Shown one piece after another: positions 1-7,445 of a stretch of 64,000 nucleotides of DNA; positions within the stretch are counted from its first letter, which is position 1; every line of letters starts with the position of its first letter. The position numbers were made by a program, and so were the translations under genes. The stretch spans positions 2,294,001 through 2,358,000 of the forward strand of contig NZ_CP113097.1 in assembly GCF_026625125.1 (NCBI RefSeq), read 5' to 3'. The notes under the pieces are model-generated. The model ran no database searches. It saw nothing but the letters and a program-made list of their open reading frames with translations, and was not told where the DNA came from. The DNA comes from Pseudomonas putida (GTDB lineage: Bacteria; Pseudomonadota; Gammaproteobacteria; Pseudomonadales; Pseudomonadaceae).

Positions 1-122
1 AAGTTACGCAGCGTCAGGGTTGCCTTGGCGTCGTCGACGAAGCCTTCGGCCACAGCTTGCAGTGGCAGGCTGGCTGCCAGGGCGAATGTGGGGACGAGCG
101 GGTACAGGGTGCGGCATTTCAT
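1..122 (-). CDS. galP: OprD-family outer-membrane porin, 5' part only (probable gallate porin)
   Basis: Only the first 40 codons are inside the window; the gene runs off the left edge. The translation starts MKCRTLYPLVPTFALAASLP, a Sec signal peptide ending about residue 25 (LQAVA), and continues EGFVDDAKATLTLRNF, which is the typical mature start of OprD/OpdK-type porins. A GGAG motif lies about 12 bases before the ATG. It follows galT and galA on the same strand, and in P. putida the porin gene galP sits in this position, so uptake of gallate across the outer membrane is the likely role. The specific substrate is inferred from context only. Confidence 0.75.
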   Translation of the reverse strand, partial: MKCRTLYPLVPTFALAASLPLQAVAEGFVDDAKATLTLRN

Positions 123-152
123 TATTTTTATTCTCCAGGGATGGGCACAGCG

Positions 153-184
153 CTGCCCGCCAGCGTCGTTTCGGCGCTGGGCAG
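153..184. terminator. Intercistronic hairpin between galA and the porin gene
   Basis: CTGCC and CAGCG are matched by CGCTG and GGCAG across a short loop, with a two-base bulge. No T-run follows on either strand, so it may be an mRNA-stabilising or attenuating hairpin rather than a full terminator. It lies in the 127-base gap between galA and the porin start. Confidence 0.35.
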
Positions 185-249
185 GTTGAATCAGGGAGCG
201 GTGTGGCAGCGCGGCTCGCGCCGCCACAGGATCAAGCGGGCTGCACCGC

Positions 250-1512
250 TTAGCTGGACGTTTTGCCAGCCACTGAGTAGCGAACCTGCTGGTTGCGGGT
301 CTTCATGAAGTCTTCGATGCTCTGCCCGCGCATGGCGGCGTAAATATCCAGGTTGGACACACCCAGCACGGCGCCCAGCTTCTCCAGCACGAAGAAGATC
401 ACCCCGTAGTGGATCAGGCCACGCCAGTCGCGGCGGCGCAGCAAGTCGCTTTCCTCTTCGTTCAGGCCCGCTTCGCGGTACAGCGTTTCGGGTTCGCTGA
501 GGAAGCGCTGGCGCCACTGCGGCTCGATCATGCGGTGCAAGAACTTGTTCAGACGGTAGCCTTTGGCACTGCGCTCCAGGGTGTAGGGGTAGGTGCCCTC
601 AAGCTGCTCAGCCCCTGCCAGCTGATGCTGCATGTGCTGGCGGTAACGTTCGTTGACCGGCGCCGGCAGTGCCTGGTCGCGGTTTTCCAGCAGCAGGGTG
701 GCGATGCCGGTCATCGACGGCAGGTAGTAGCTTTGGTGCTTGCGCTCAACGTTGGCAGACAACGCGCCACGCATGATCAGCCAGGTGATCACCTCGGCAC
801 CTTCCATGCCGCCGAGCGTGGCGTACTCGGCCAGTGTCATCTCGGTCAGGCGCTGCGGGTCGTTCACCAGCAGGTCAAGGAACTGCGCGTCCCACTCCGG
901 ATTGTTGAAACCGCAACGCTCGCCATGCACCTGGTGCGACACCCCGCCGGTAGCGACGATCGCGACCTTGAGGTCTTCGGGGTAGCTCTCGATGGCGCGG
1001 CGCAGCGCCTGGCCCAGTTTGTAGCAGCGCCGCGCCGTGGGGATCGGCAGCTGCAGTACGCCGACCTGCAGCGGCACGATCTGTACGGGCCAGCTTTCAT
1101 CGCAGGGCAGCAGGGCCGACATGGGCGAGAAGAAGCCGTGGTCCAGCGGCTTGTCGCGGAAGAAACTCATGTCGAACTCATCGGCCATCAGGCTCTGGCC
1201 GATGTGCCGCGACAGCGCGGCGTGGCCGCCTACTGGCGGTAGGTCCCGTGGGTTGCCGCCTTCATCGGCCACGCCGTATTGCTCGTCCACGCCCAGGGTG
1301 AAGGCACTGTAATGGTCGAAGAAGAACGAGGTGACGTGGTCGTTGAAGATGTAGAACAGCACGTCCGGCTGGCGCTGCTGCAGCCAGGTGCGGATCGGCT
1401 CGAAGCTTTCGAAGATCGGCGCCCAGGCGGCTTCTTCCTGTTTGTCGTGGTCGACTGCGAAGCCGATAGTTGGGGTGTGGGAGACGGCCAGGCCACCAAT
1501 GATACGAGCCAT
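250..1512 (-). CDS. galA: Gallate dioxygenase
   Basis: A 420-residue extradiol dioxygenase that opens the ring of gallate between carbons 4 and 5 to give 4-oxalomesaconate, an Fe(II)-dependent cytoplasmic step. Residues 1 to about 285 form a LigB-type catalytic domain, with the start MARIIGGLAVSHTPTIGF and the His-containing segments FNDHV and GGHAALSRHI supplying likely metal and acid-base residues. Residues about 290-420 form a LigA-like domain, so large and small subunits are fused. This fusion and the 420-residue length match GalA of P. putida as I recall it. It lies 21 bases after galT, consistent with co-transcription galT-galA-galP. Protocatechuate 4,5-dioxygenases are the nearest alternative, but those normally have separate LigA and LigB chains. 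Confidence 0.93.
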   Translation of the reverse strand: MARIIGGLAVSHTPTIGFAVDHDKQEEAAWAPIFESFEPIRTWLQQRQPDVLFYIFNDHVTSFFFDHYSAFTLGVDEQYGVADEGGNPRDLPPVGGHAALSRHIGQSLMADEFDMSFFRDKPLDHGFFSPMSALLPCDESWPVQIVPLQVGVLQLPIPTARRCYKLGQALRRAIESYPEDLKVAIVATGGVSHQVHGERCGFNNPEWDAQFLDLLVNDPQRLTEMTLAEYATLGGMEGAEVITWLIMRGALSANVERKHQSYYLPSMTGIATLLLENRDQALPAPVNERYRQHMQHQLAGAEQLEGTYPYTLERSAKGYRLNKFLHRMIEPQWRQRFLSEPETLYREAGLNEEESDLLRRRDWRGLIHYGVIFFVLEKLGAVLGVSNLDIYAAMRGQSIEDFMKTRNQQVRYSVAGKTSS

Positions 1513-1533
1513 GCGAAAGTCCTCTGTTACAAG

Positions 1534-2883
1534 TTACGGCGCGGTTACTGCGGGGGTCGTGCGCAGCCGGGCGTGGCCGTTGGCCAGGATCGCCAGGGCA
1601 GCGACGAATGCCGGCAGGCCGAGGAGGGTGAACAGCAGCGGCAGGCCCAGCCCCAGGCTGAGCACGGCACCACCGATGAGGGAGCCGAAAATGGCCCCGA
1701 AGCGCCCGATACCGAGCATCCAGCTTACACCTGTGGCGCGGAACTCGGTCGGGTAGTAGCCAGGGGCGAAGGCGTTCAGGCCGGTCTGCGCACCGCTCAT
1801 GCAGAACCCGGCAGCCGCCACGCCCACCACCAGCAGGCTCGACTCCAGGCTCAGGGCGCCCAGTGAGACGATGCACAGGCCGCCGAGGGCGTAGGCGATG
1901 GCGATGACCCGGTTGGGGTTGCGTCGGTCCATGATCCAGCCGACCACGATTGCGCCCACTGCGCCGCCGATCTGGAACAGGCCGGTGATGGTGGCGGCGC
2001 GCTCGATGGACAGCCCGCCGTCACGCAGCAGGGTCGGCAACCAGCCCATGGTCAGGTAGATCACCAGCAGGCCCATGAAATAGGTCAGCCACAGGGCCAG
2101 GGTGCCGAACCGGTAGCGCTCGCTGAACAGCTGCCGGGCCGGTGCCTTGTGCTGGGTGGTCGGCTCATTGACGATGAAACGGGTGCCGGCAGCGAAGCGG
2201 CCGCCGAGCTTGGCCAAGGCTGCCGCAATCTGGCTGGCCGGTGCCTGGCGGGCTGCGAGGAAGCGAGCTGACTCTGGCAGCAGCCACAACAACAGTGGCA
2301 GCAATGCCAGTGGCAGAAGCCCCCCGGCAAGCAGTACCGATTTCCAGCCGTGATGAGGGATCAGCCAGGCGGACAGAAAGCCGCCCAGGCCCGAGCCCAT
2401 GTTGAAGCCGGTGAACATGATGGTGATCATCAGCGAGCGGTTGCGTGTGGGCAGGTATTCGGCGAGCAGTGTGGTGCAGTTGGGCATGGCCGCGCCCAAG
2501 GCGATGCCGGTCAGCAGCCGTAGCACGGCCAGCTCATAGGGGGTGCGAGCGAAGGCGCAGGCCAGGCTCAGCAGGCTGAAACCGCTGACCGCGATCAGCA
2601 GCACTTTCTTGCGCCCCAGCCTGTCGGCATACGGGCCCGCGGTAAGTGCACCGATGGCCAGGCCCACCATGCCGGCACTCATCACCGGGCCAAAGGCGGT
2701 ACGCGACAGCCCCCAGTCCTGCATCAGCGAAGGGGCGATGAAACCCATGACGGCAACATCGAAGCCGTCGAACAGCACGATCAGGAAACACAGTGACAGG
2801 ATCAGCCACTGGTAGGCAGCGATGGGGCGGTTATCGATCCAGTCTTTGACATCGACAGGGGCATCGACAGAAGGCTTGAGCAT
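1534..2883 (-). CDS. galT: Gallate/aromatic acid:H+ symporter (MFS, AAHS family)
   Basis: A 449-residue major-facilitator protein of the inner membrane with about 12 hydrophobic segments. The first helix carries LFDGFDVAVMGFIAPSL, the D-G-F-D signature of aromatic acid:H+ symporters, and the loop between helices 2 and 3 has the MFS motif GPYADRLGRKKVLL. Both features are typical of PcaK, VanK and GalT. It is first in the gal operon, directly before galA, which makes gallate the probable substrate. The ATG is preceded by AAGGTG about 8 bases upstream. A LysR-type inverted repeat lies about 150 bases upstream, but no LysR gene (galR) is present beside it, unlike my recollection of P. putida KT2440. 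Confidence 0.88.
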   Translation of the reverse strand: MLKPSVDAPVDVKDWIDNRPIAAYQWLILSLCFLIVLFDGFDVAVMGFIAPSLMQDWGLSRTAFGPVMSAGMVGLAIGALTAGPYADRLGRKKVLLIAVSGFSLLSLACAFARTPYELAVLRLLTGIALGAAMPNCTTLLAEYLPTRNRSLMITIMFTGFNMGSGLGGFLSAWLIPHHGWKSVLLAGGLLPLALLPLLLWLLPESARFLAARQAPASQIAAALAKLGGRFAAGTRFIVNEPTTQHKAPARQLFSERYRFGTLALWLTYFMGLLVIYLTMGWLPTLLRDGGLSIERAATITGLFQIGGAVGAIVVGWIMDRRNPNRVIAIAYALGGLCIVSLGALSLESSLLVVGVAAAGFCMSGAQTGLNAFAPGYYPTEFRATGVSWMLGIGRFGAIFGSLIGGAVLSLGLGLPLLFTLLGLPAFVAALAILANGHARLRTTPAVTAP

Positions 2884-3030
2884 GGGTGGTCACCTTTGTT
2901 CTTGTATTGGTATGAGTTCCGTCTGGTTCCAGTAAGGCTTCGAAAGCGCTACGGCCCAGCAGAAATCACCCCGCCGGACTACGGCGTGACGGCGACTGTA
3001 ATCCCACGGTTCAGGCAGCGCCTGCGGGAT

Positions 3031-3045
3031 TATCTTAACGAGATA
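3031..3045. promoter_or_regulatory. LysR-type T-N11-A binding site upstream of galT
   Basis: TATCTTAACGAGATA is a perfect inverted repeat, TATCT-N5-AGATA, that fits the T-N11-A consensus of LysR-type regulators. Its centre is about 155 bases upstream of the galT start, slightly far for a classical activator site. The gallate operon is known to be controlled by the LysR regulator GalR in P. putida. That this site is the GalR target is inferred. Confidence 0.5.
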
Positions 3046-3110
3046 TCCAATTTTCTTATCGCAGCCCTCCGGCCGTGTGCTGGCAAGTGGCAATGCACAC
3101 TGCACAGCCC

Positions 3111-3385
3111 TCAGCGGTGCGCCGATACGCCGTTGAGCGCACCCTGTTCGAGGCTTTGCACGCTGTTGCCCAATGCATCTGTTGCTTCGATATCGGCGCC
3201 CCGGGCGGTCAGCGCGTCGAGCAATGCTTTGCGCTGAAACATCGCCGCATACATGGCGGCCGTCTCGGATGAAGAAGGTCGGGAAGTTGTTGCCTACCAG
3301 GTCCCAGTTGCCGTCTGCGGTGTAGAACTTGGTGGCGAAGCCGCGTGGGTCACGCAGGGTCTCGGGCGAGTGTTGATGGGTATGT
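3111..3385 (-). pseudogene. Catalase (KatB-type) fragment fused to AnkB-like ankyrin C-terminus: deletion scar
   Basis: Read on the minus strand, about 3376-3267 encodes [20 protein letters not shown] followed by [19 protein letters not shown], the conserved haem-pocket region of clade-type KatA/KatB catalases. At about 3259-3267 the catalase frame is lost and a different frame continues with [20 protein letters not shown], then an ankyrin-repeat-like tail ending in a TGA at 3111. KatB is followed by the ankyrin protein AnkB in pseudomonads. The remnant therefore looks like the two ends of a katB-ankB operon joined by a deletion that removed most of both genes. Neither part is functional. The join sits in a short stretch (CGAGACGGCC) that could belong to either gene, which suggests microhomology. 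Confidence 0.75.
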
Positions 3386-3453
3386 TGGTAAATCCCACTT
3401 GAACTGCCTCGTCAGGAGGAAGCCCAACGAACATCACCCTGAGGGCAAGCACC

Positions 3454-3570
3454 ATGACTGAGCACAACGAAGACCCGAAACAAAGCCAGGTTCCGGCTCA
3501 TTCCACGGAAGAGGAAAAGGCCAGGCTCAAGGACAAGAACAAGGACGGTATCCCGCCTGGCGCTGAGTGA
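3454..3570 (+). CDS. Small hydrophilic protein, 38 residues
   Basis: An ATG with a good ribosome-binding site (GAGGG, 9 bases upstream) opens a 38-codon frame starting MTEHNEDPKQSQ and ending KDGIPPGAE. It is highly charged (Glu, Lys, Asp), has no membrane segment and no cysteine, and contains KDKNKDG, which faintly resembles an EF-hand-like DxNxDG loop. Codon use is normal for this genome. I do not recognise a function. It stands alone between the catalase/ankyrin scar and a REP cluster that probably ends its transcript. Confidence 0.6.
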   Translation: MTEHNEDPKQSQVPAHSTEEEKARLKDKNKDGIPPGAE

Positions 3571-3582
3571 GGCCTTCAAGTT

Positions 3583-3624
3583 GGGGCCGCTATGCGGCCC
3601 ATCGCCGGCAAGCCCGGCTCCCAC
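3583..3624 (+). repeat. REP hairpin, copy 1
   Basis: GGGGCCGCTATGCGGCCC forms one hairpin and is followed by ATCGCCGGCAAGCCCGGCTC, the second arm set of the Pseudomonas REP element. It is in the opposite orientation to the copy at 3721-3763. The position just after the stop codon of the 38-residue gene suggests it also ends or protects that transcript. Confidence 0.75.
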
Positions 3625-3664
3625 ATGTCCAGCGCGCAGCTCAAGAACTGCGCTGTCCATGCAA

Positions 3665-3683
3665 GAGCCGGCAAGCCGGCTGA
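3665..3683. repeat. REP core hairpin, partial copy
   Basis: GAGCCGGCAAGCCGGCTGA is the central stem of the same REP family without its flanks. It lies between the two fuller copies in this intergenic region. Confidence 0.55.
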
Positions 3684-3720
3684 CACAGGTCGAGCGCGCA
3701 GCTCAAGAACCGCGCCGTCC

Positions 3721-3763
3721 GGGTGGGAGCCGGCTTGCCGGCGATGGGCTGCGCAGCAGCCCC
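3721..3763 (-). repeat. REP hairpin, copy 2 (inverted)
   Basis: GGGTGGGAGCCGGCTTGCCG, then GCGATGGGCTGCGCAGCAGC, is a full REP unit in the orientation opposite to 3583-3624. The two form a BIME-like inverted pair. Bases 3571-3853 hold nothing else I can support. Confidence 0.75.
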
Positions 3764-3853
3764 AAAGCGCTTAGGCATAACCAATCAGATTGAACGTTTC
3801 AGCAATTCACCCCGTCGGTACTTCCAAGTCGTTCGCATTTGGAGGCACTACCC

Positions 3854-4927
3854 ATGAAGTACCGCACACTCGGCAACACTGGCCTGCTGGTCTCTGAACT
3901 GGTAGTCGGCACGGTCCCGTTCGGTGGGCGTGGCGCATTCGAGAAAACCGGCAGCGTGGACGTGGCACTGGCCCGGCGCATGTTCGACATGGCCTTCGAC
4001 GCCGGGGTCAACCTGGTCGACACGGCAGACCTTTACTCCCACGGCCTGGCCGAAGAAATCGTCGGCCAGGCGCTGGGTGAACGGCGTCAGTCGATCATCC
4101 TCGCCACCAAGGCGCGCAGCCCGATGGGCGACAACCCCAACGACAGCGGCGCCTCGCGCTATCACCTGATCCGTGCCTGCGAAGCCAGCCTCAAGCGCTT
4201 GGGCACCGACCATATCGACCTCTACCAGATCCACAACTGGGACGGCATCACCCCTGTAGAAGAGACCCTGGCCGCGCTGGAGCATCTGGTGCAAAGCGGC
4301 AAGGTGCGTTACTTCGGCACGTCCAACTACACCGCCTGGCAGATGATGAAAACCCTCGGCAGTGCCCGGCTCAACGGCTGGCAGCAGCCGGTTTCCCAGC
4401 AGATCTACTACACCCCCGAAGCCCGTGAAGCGGAGTACGAGCTGCTGCCGATGGCGCTCGACCAGGGCCTTGCCACGCTGGTATGGGGGCCGCTGGGGGA
4501 GGGCTTGTTGACCGGCAAGGTGCGCCGCGGGCAACAGACCCCCGCCGGCACGCGCCAGGGCAATGATTGGCCGGAACCCTACGTGCATGACAAGGAGCGG
4601 GCCTACGACATCATCGAGGCGCTGATCGAGGTGGGGCGGCGCCATGGCTGCTCCCCGGCACGGGTGTGCCTGGCCTGGCTCAAGGACCGGCCAGGGATCA
4701 CCAGTGTCATCACCGCGGGGCGCACGGCCGAGCAGTTGCACGACAACCTGCAGGCGGTGGAACTGGTGCTGACAAGCCAAGACCTGGAGCAGATCGAGCG
4801 GGTGACGCAGATCGCGCCGCAGTATCCGTACTGGCACCGCATCGCGGCGAAAATGGACCGCATCGACCCGGCGGAGGCACCGTTCATTGCCCTGCATCGG
4901 CAAACGATGAAGCAGCACAACGCCTGA
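3854..4927 (+). CDS. Aldo/keto reductase
   Basis: A 357-residue NADPH-dependent aldo/keto reductase of the AKR superfamily. The N-terminus MKYRTLGNTGLLVSELVVGT is the standard first strand. NLVDTADLYSHGLAEEIVGQ carries the catalytic Asp and Tyr, ILATKA the Lys, and YQIHNWDG the His-containing strand. GVTSVITAGRT-like residues near 280 bind the cofactor. I chose the ATG at 3854 because GGAGG lies 9 bases before it; an upstream ATG at 3839 has no such site. The substrate is unknown. The gene is convergent with mtlZ, with only 7 bases between the stops. Confidence 0.9.
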   Translation: MKYRTLGNTGLLVSELVVGTVPFGGRGAFEKTGSVDVALARRMFDMAFDAGVNLVDTADLYSHGLAEEIVGQALGERRQSIILATKARSPMGDNPNDSGASRYHLIRACEASLKRLGTDHIDLYQIHNWDGITPVEETLAALEHLVQSGKVRYFGTSNYTAWQMMKTLGSARLNGWQQPVSQQIYYTPEAREAEYELLPMALDQGLATLVWGPLGEGLLTGKVRRGQQTPAGTRQGNDWPEPYVHDKERAYDIIEALIEVGRRHGCSPARVCLAWLKDRPGITSVITAGRTAEQLHDNLQAVELVLTSQDLEQIERVTQIAPQYPYWHRIAAKMDRIDPAEAPFIALHRQTMKQHNA

Positions 4928-4934
4928 TCGGTAA

Positions 4935-5900
4935 TCAGCCCGAGGTATCGACAGCCTGAGGCATGCGGGAAACCTCACGTTCAAACGGCAGGTCCGGCCC
5001 GACCCTGGAACAGGTCACCGCCGCCGCCGCAATGGCGTAGGTCAGTATCGCATCGACCGTCTCGCGCTCCAGCATCGCCACACCCCTCGGGCTGTCCACA
5101 CCCAGTCGAGACAGGCAGGCCAGCACGGCTGCCTGGAACGTGTCCCCAGCCCCCACGGTATCGCGAACCGGCAGTGAGCTGTCCGCGGGCCTGTGCCATG
5201 ACCCGTGCGCACAATGCACGCTGGCCCCCTCAGCCCCGTGGGTCACGAACACCAGCCGGCAGCGCTCGTTCAACCAGCCACGGGCTACCTCGCCAACGTC
5301 GCGCCCCGGGTACAGCACCTGCAGGTCTTCCTCGCTGGCCTTGATCAAATGTGCGTGCGCGGCAAATGCTTCAACGCGTGTGCGCCACAGCGCCACATCC
5401 GGCTGTGGGTTCAGGCGCACGTTCGGGTCCAGGCTGATCAGCCGCTGGTCGCGTTCGCGTTCCACCAATGCCAGCAGCGAGTCGGCCACGGGTGTCACCA
5501 CCAGTGTGTACGACCCCACGTGCAGCCCGTGCACGTGCTCATCCAGTATCGGCAGATGCTCAAGCCGCACCTGCCGGTCGGCGCAGCCTTCGCCGCGGAA
5601 CTGGTACTGCGCCGAGCCGTTGGCATCCAGGCCGACCATGGCCAGGGTGGTGGGGGCATCGCTGGTGACCAGGTGCTGGCAATCTACGCCTTCTTCCTCC
5701 AGTACCCGGCGCAGGCGCGCGCCGAGGTGGTCGCTGGACAATCCGCCGAACAACCCAGCAGCAACGCCAAGCCTGCGCAGGCCGACGGCGACGTTGAACG
5801 GCGAGCCGCCAGCGATTGCGGTAAAGCCCAGTTCTGCGCTGCGCGGGCTGTTTTCCACGCTGAAGACATCGAACAACGCCTCGCCACATACCAGATACAT
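4935..5900 (-). CDS. mtlZ: Fructokinase (PfkB family) of the mannitol operon
   Basis: A 321-residue sugar kinase that phosphorylates fructose, the product of mannitol oxidation by MtlD. The start MYLVCGEALFDVF and the internal AIAGGSPFNVAVGLRRLG form the N-terminal PfkB signature. Near the C-terminus VRDTVGAGDTFQAAVLA is the second PfkB signature with the anion hole and catalytic Asp. GGGAG lies about 8 bases before the chosen ATG; the frame is open further upstream into mtlY but without a plausible start. It is the last gene of the seven-gene mtl operon, in the same order as in P. fluorescens. Confidence 0.92.
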   Translation of the reverse strand: MYLVCGEALFDVFSVENSPRSAELGFTAIAGGSPFNVAVGLRRLGVAAGLFGGLSSDHLGARLRRVLEEEGVDCQHLVTSDAPTTLAMVGLDANGSAQYQFRGEGCADRQVRLEHLPILDEHVHGLHVGSYTLVVTPVADSLLALVERERDQRLISLDPNVRLNPQPDVALWRTRVEAFAAHAHLIKASEEDLQVLYPGRDVGEVARGWLNERCRLVFVTHGAEGASVHCAHGSWHRPADSSLPVRDTVGAGDTFQAAVLACLSRLGVDSPRGVAMLERETVDAILTYAIAAAAVTCSRVGPDLPFEREVSRMPQAVDTSG

Positions 5901-5941
5901 GAAGTTCTCCCAAACAGAAAAAAGTAAGGACAGTACCGCGA

Positions 5942-7432
5942 TCAGCGCACAGGCAGGTGATCCAGGTAGCGTCTGTAGGCCACGCCGTAGGCGGCCTGTT
6001 GCGCCAGGTTGGGCAGCGTGCGGGTGCTTTCGTCCAGCTCGACGCAGCGCTCGCACAGGGCCTGGAGGCTGTCGCCGTCGCCCAGTTGGCGGCCAAGGCT
6101 CCAGGCGGCCTGGATGGCCGCGCCCAGTGCGGCGGCTTCGGTCTGGCGCGGGCACACCACTGGCAGGCCCAGTAGATTGGCCAGGACCTGGCGCCACAAC
6201 TCGCTTTTTGCCGCCCCACCTACCAGGCGGATTTCGCTGCCCTGCAGGCCATTGGCGCGCAGCAGATCCAGGCCATAGCGCAGGCTGAAGCAGGTGCCTT
6301 CGAGCACGGCCCGGCACAGGTTGGCACGGGTCAGGTTGGCGCTGGTCATGCCATGCAGGCTGGCGCTGGCAGTGGGCAGCGCGGGTACGCGTTCGCCATC
6401 GAAAAACGGCAGCATCAACAGGCCGTCGGCGCCAACCGGCGCGTGTGCGGCGAGGGCCGTGAAGCGGGTGAGGTCAAGCTCCAGCAGGTCACGCACCAGC
6501 GCACAAGCGCTGGTCAGGTTCATCGTGCAGATCAAGGGCAGCCAGCCACCGCTGGAGGCGCAGAAGTTCGCCACCTCGCCCTTGGGGTTGAGCTGGGCAT
6601 GCTCGGTGTAAGCTGCCAGGGTACCCGAGGTGCCCAGGCTGAGGGTGATCATGCCGGGGCTGATATTGCCGGTACCGATGGCGCTGAGCATGTTGTCGCC
6701 GCCGCCGGTGGCCACCCAGGCGTGAGGGTTCAGCCCCAGGCCAGCAGCAGCCTGCTCGCGTAGCGGGCCGACGCAGGCGCCAGGGGCGAGCAGCTCGGGC
6801 AGTGCCGCCAACAGGCGCTCGCCCGGCTCTATGAGTTGCAGCACATCGTTTGCCCAGCTGTTGCGGTGCACGTTGTAGTAACCGGTACCCGACGCATCGC
6901 CCGGCTCGCTGCAGGCGCGGCCTGTCAGCCAGTAATTGAGGTAGTCGTGGGGCAGCAGCACATGGGCCAGGCGGGCGAACAGGTCGGGGAAGTGCCGTTT
7001 GCTCCACAGCAGCTTAGACAGGGTATAGCCCGGGGCGATCACCAGCCCCAGCCGGTCGAGCGAGCCCTGCGGACCGCCGAGCGCGTTCAGCAGGGCCTGG
7101 TTTTCTGCCGTGGTTTCGGTGTCGCACCAGAGCTTGGCCGGGCGCAGCACGTGGCCTTGGGCGTCCAGCATCACCAGGCCATGCTGCTGGCCAGATACCG
7201 CCAGCGCACGGATGGCCTGGCCGTCGACGCCGGCCTCATGCAGTGCGCCAGCGACTGCCGTGTGCAGGGCGGCCAGCCAGTCGGCCGGGTCCTGCTCGCG
7301 GCGCCCGTTTAGGCCCCGGGCAGGCGCGTGCGCGGCACTACCAAGGCCCAGCACCTGGCCGCTGCCGGCGTCCAACACCAGCGCCTTGGTGCCCTGGGTA
7401 CCGCAATCGATGCCGAGAAACAGTCCGTCCAT
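5942..7432 (-). CDS. mtlY: Xylulose kinase (FGGY family) of the mannitol operon
   Basis: A 496-residue FGGY-family kinase for D-xylulose, the product of arabitol oxidation by MtlD. The N-terminus LFLGIDCGTQGTKALVLD is the ATP-binding phosphate-1 motif, and IRLVGGAAKSELWRQVLANL near 430 is the FGGY C-terminal signature. I chose the ATG at 7432 because GGAG lies 6 bases upstream; an in-frame ATG at 7456 would overlap the end of mtlD and lacks a site. It sits between mtlD and mtlZ as in the characterised P. fluorescens operon. Confidence 0.92.
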   Translation of the reverse strand: MDGLFLGIDCGTQGTKALVLDAGSGQVLGLGSAAHAPARGLNGRREQDPADWLAALHTAVAGALHEAGVDGQAIRALAVSGQQHGLVMLDAQGHVLRPAKLWCDTETTAENQALLNALGGPQGSLDRLGLVIAPGYTLSKLLWSKRHFPDLFARLAHVLLPHDYLNYWLTGRACSEPGDASGTGYYNVHRNSWANDVLQLIEPGERLLAALPELLAPGACVGPLREQAAAGLGLNPHAWVATGGGDNMLSAIGTGNISPGMITLSLGTSGTLAAYTEHAQLNPKGEVANFCASSGGWLPLICTMNLTSACALVRDLLELDLTRFTALAAHAPVGADGLLMLPFFDGERVPALPTASASLHGMTSANLTRANLCRAVLEGTCFSLRYGLDLLRANGLQGSEIRLVGGAAKSELWRQVLANLLGLPVVCPRQTEAAALGAAIQAAWSLGRQLGDGDSLQALCERCVELDESTRTLPNLAQQAAYGVAYRRYLDHLPVR

Positions 7433-7445
7433 CGCGCGCTCCGGG

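Noticed and set aside
2896..3272. Plus-strand short frames upstream of the REP cluster
   Set aside because: They overlap the minus-strand catalase/ankyrin remnant and show no domain or ribosome-binding site.
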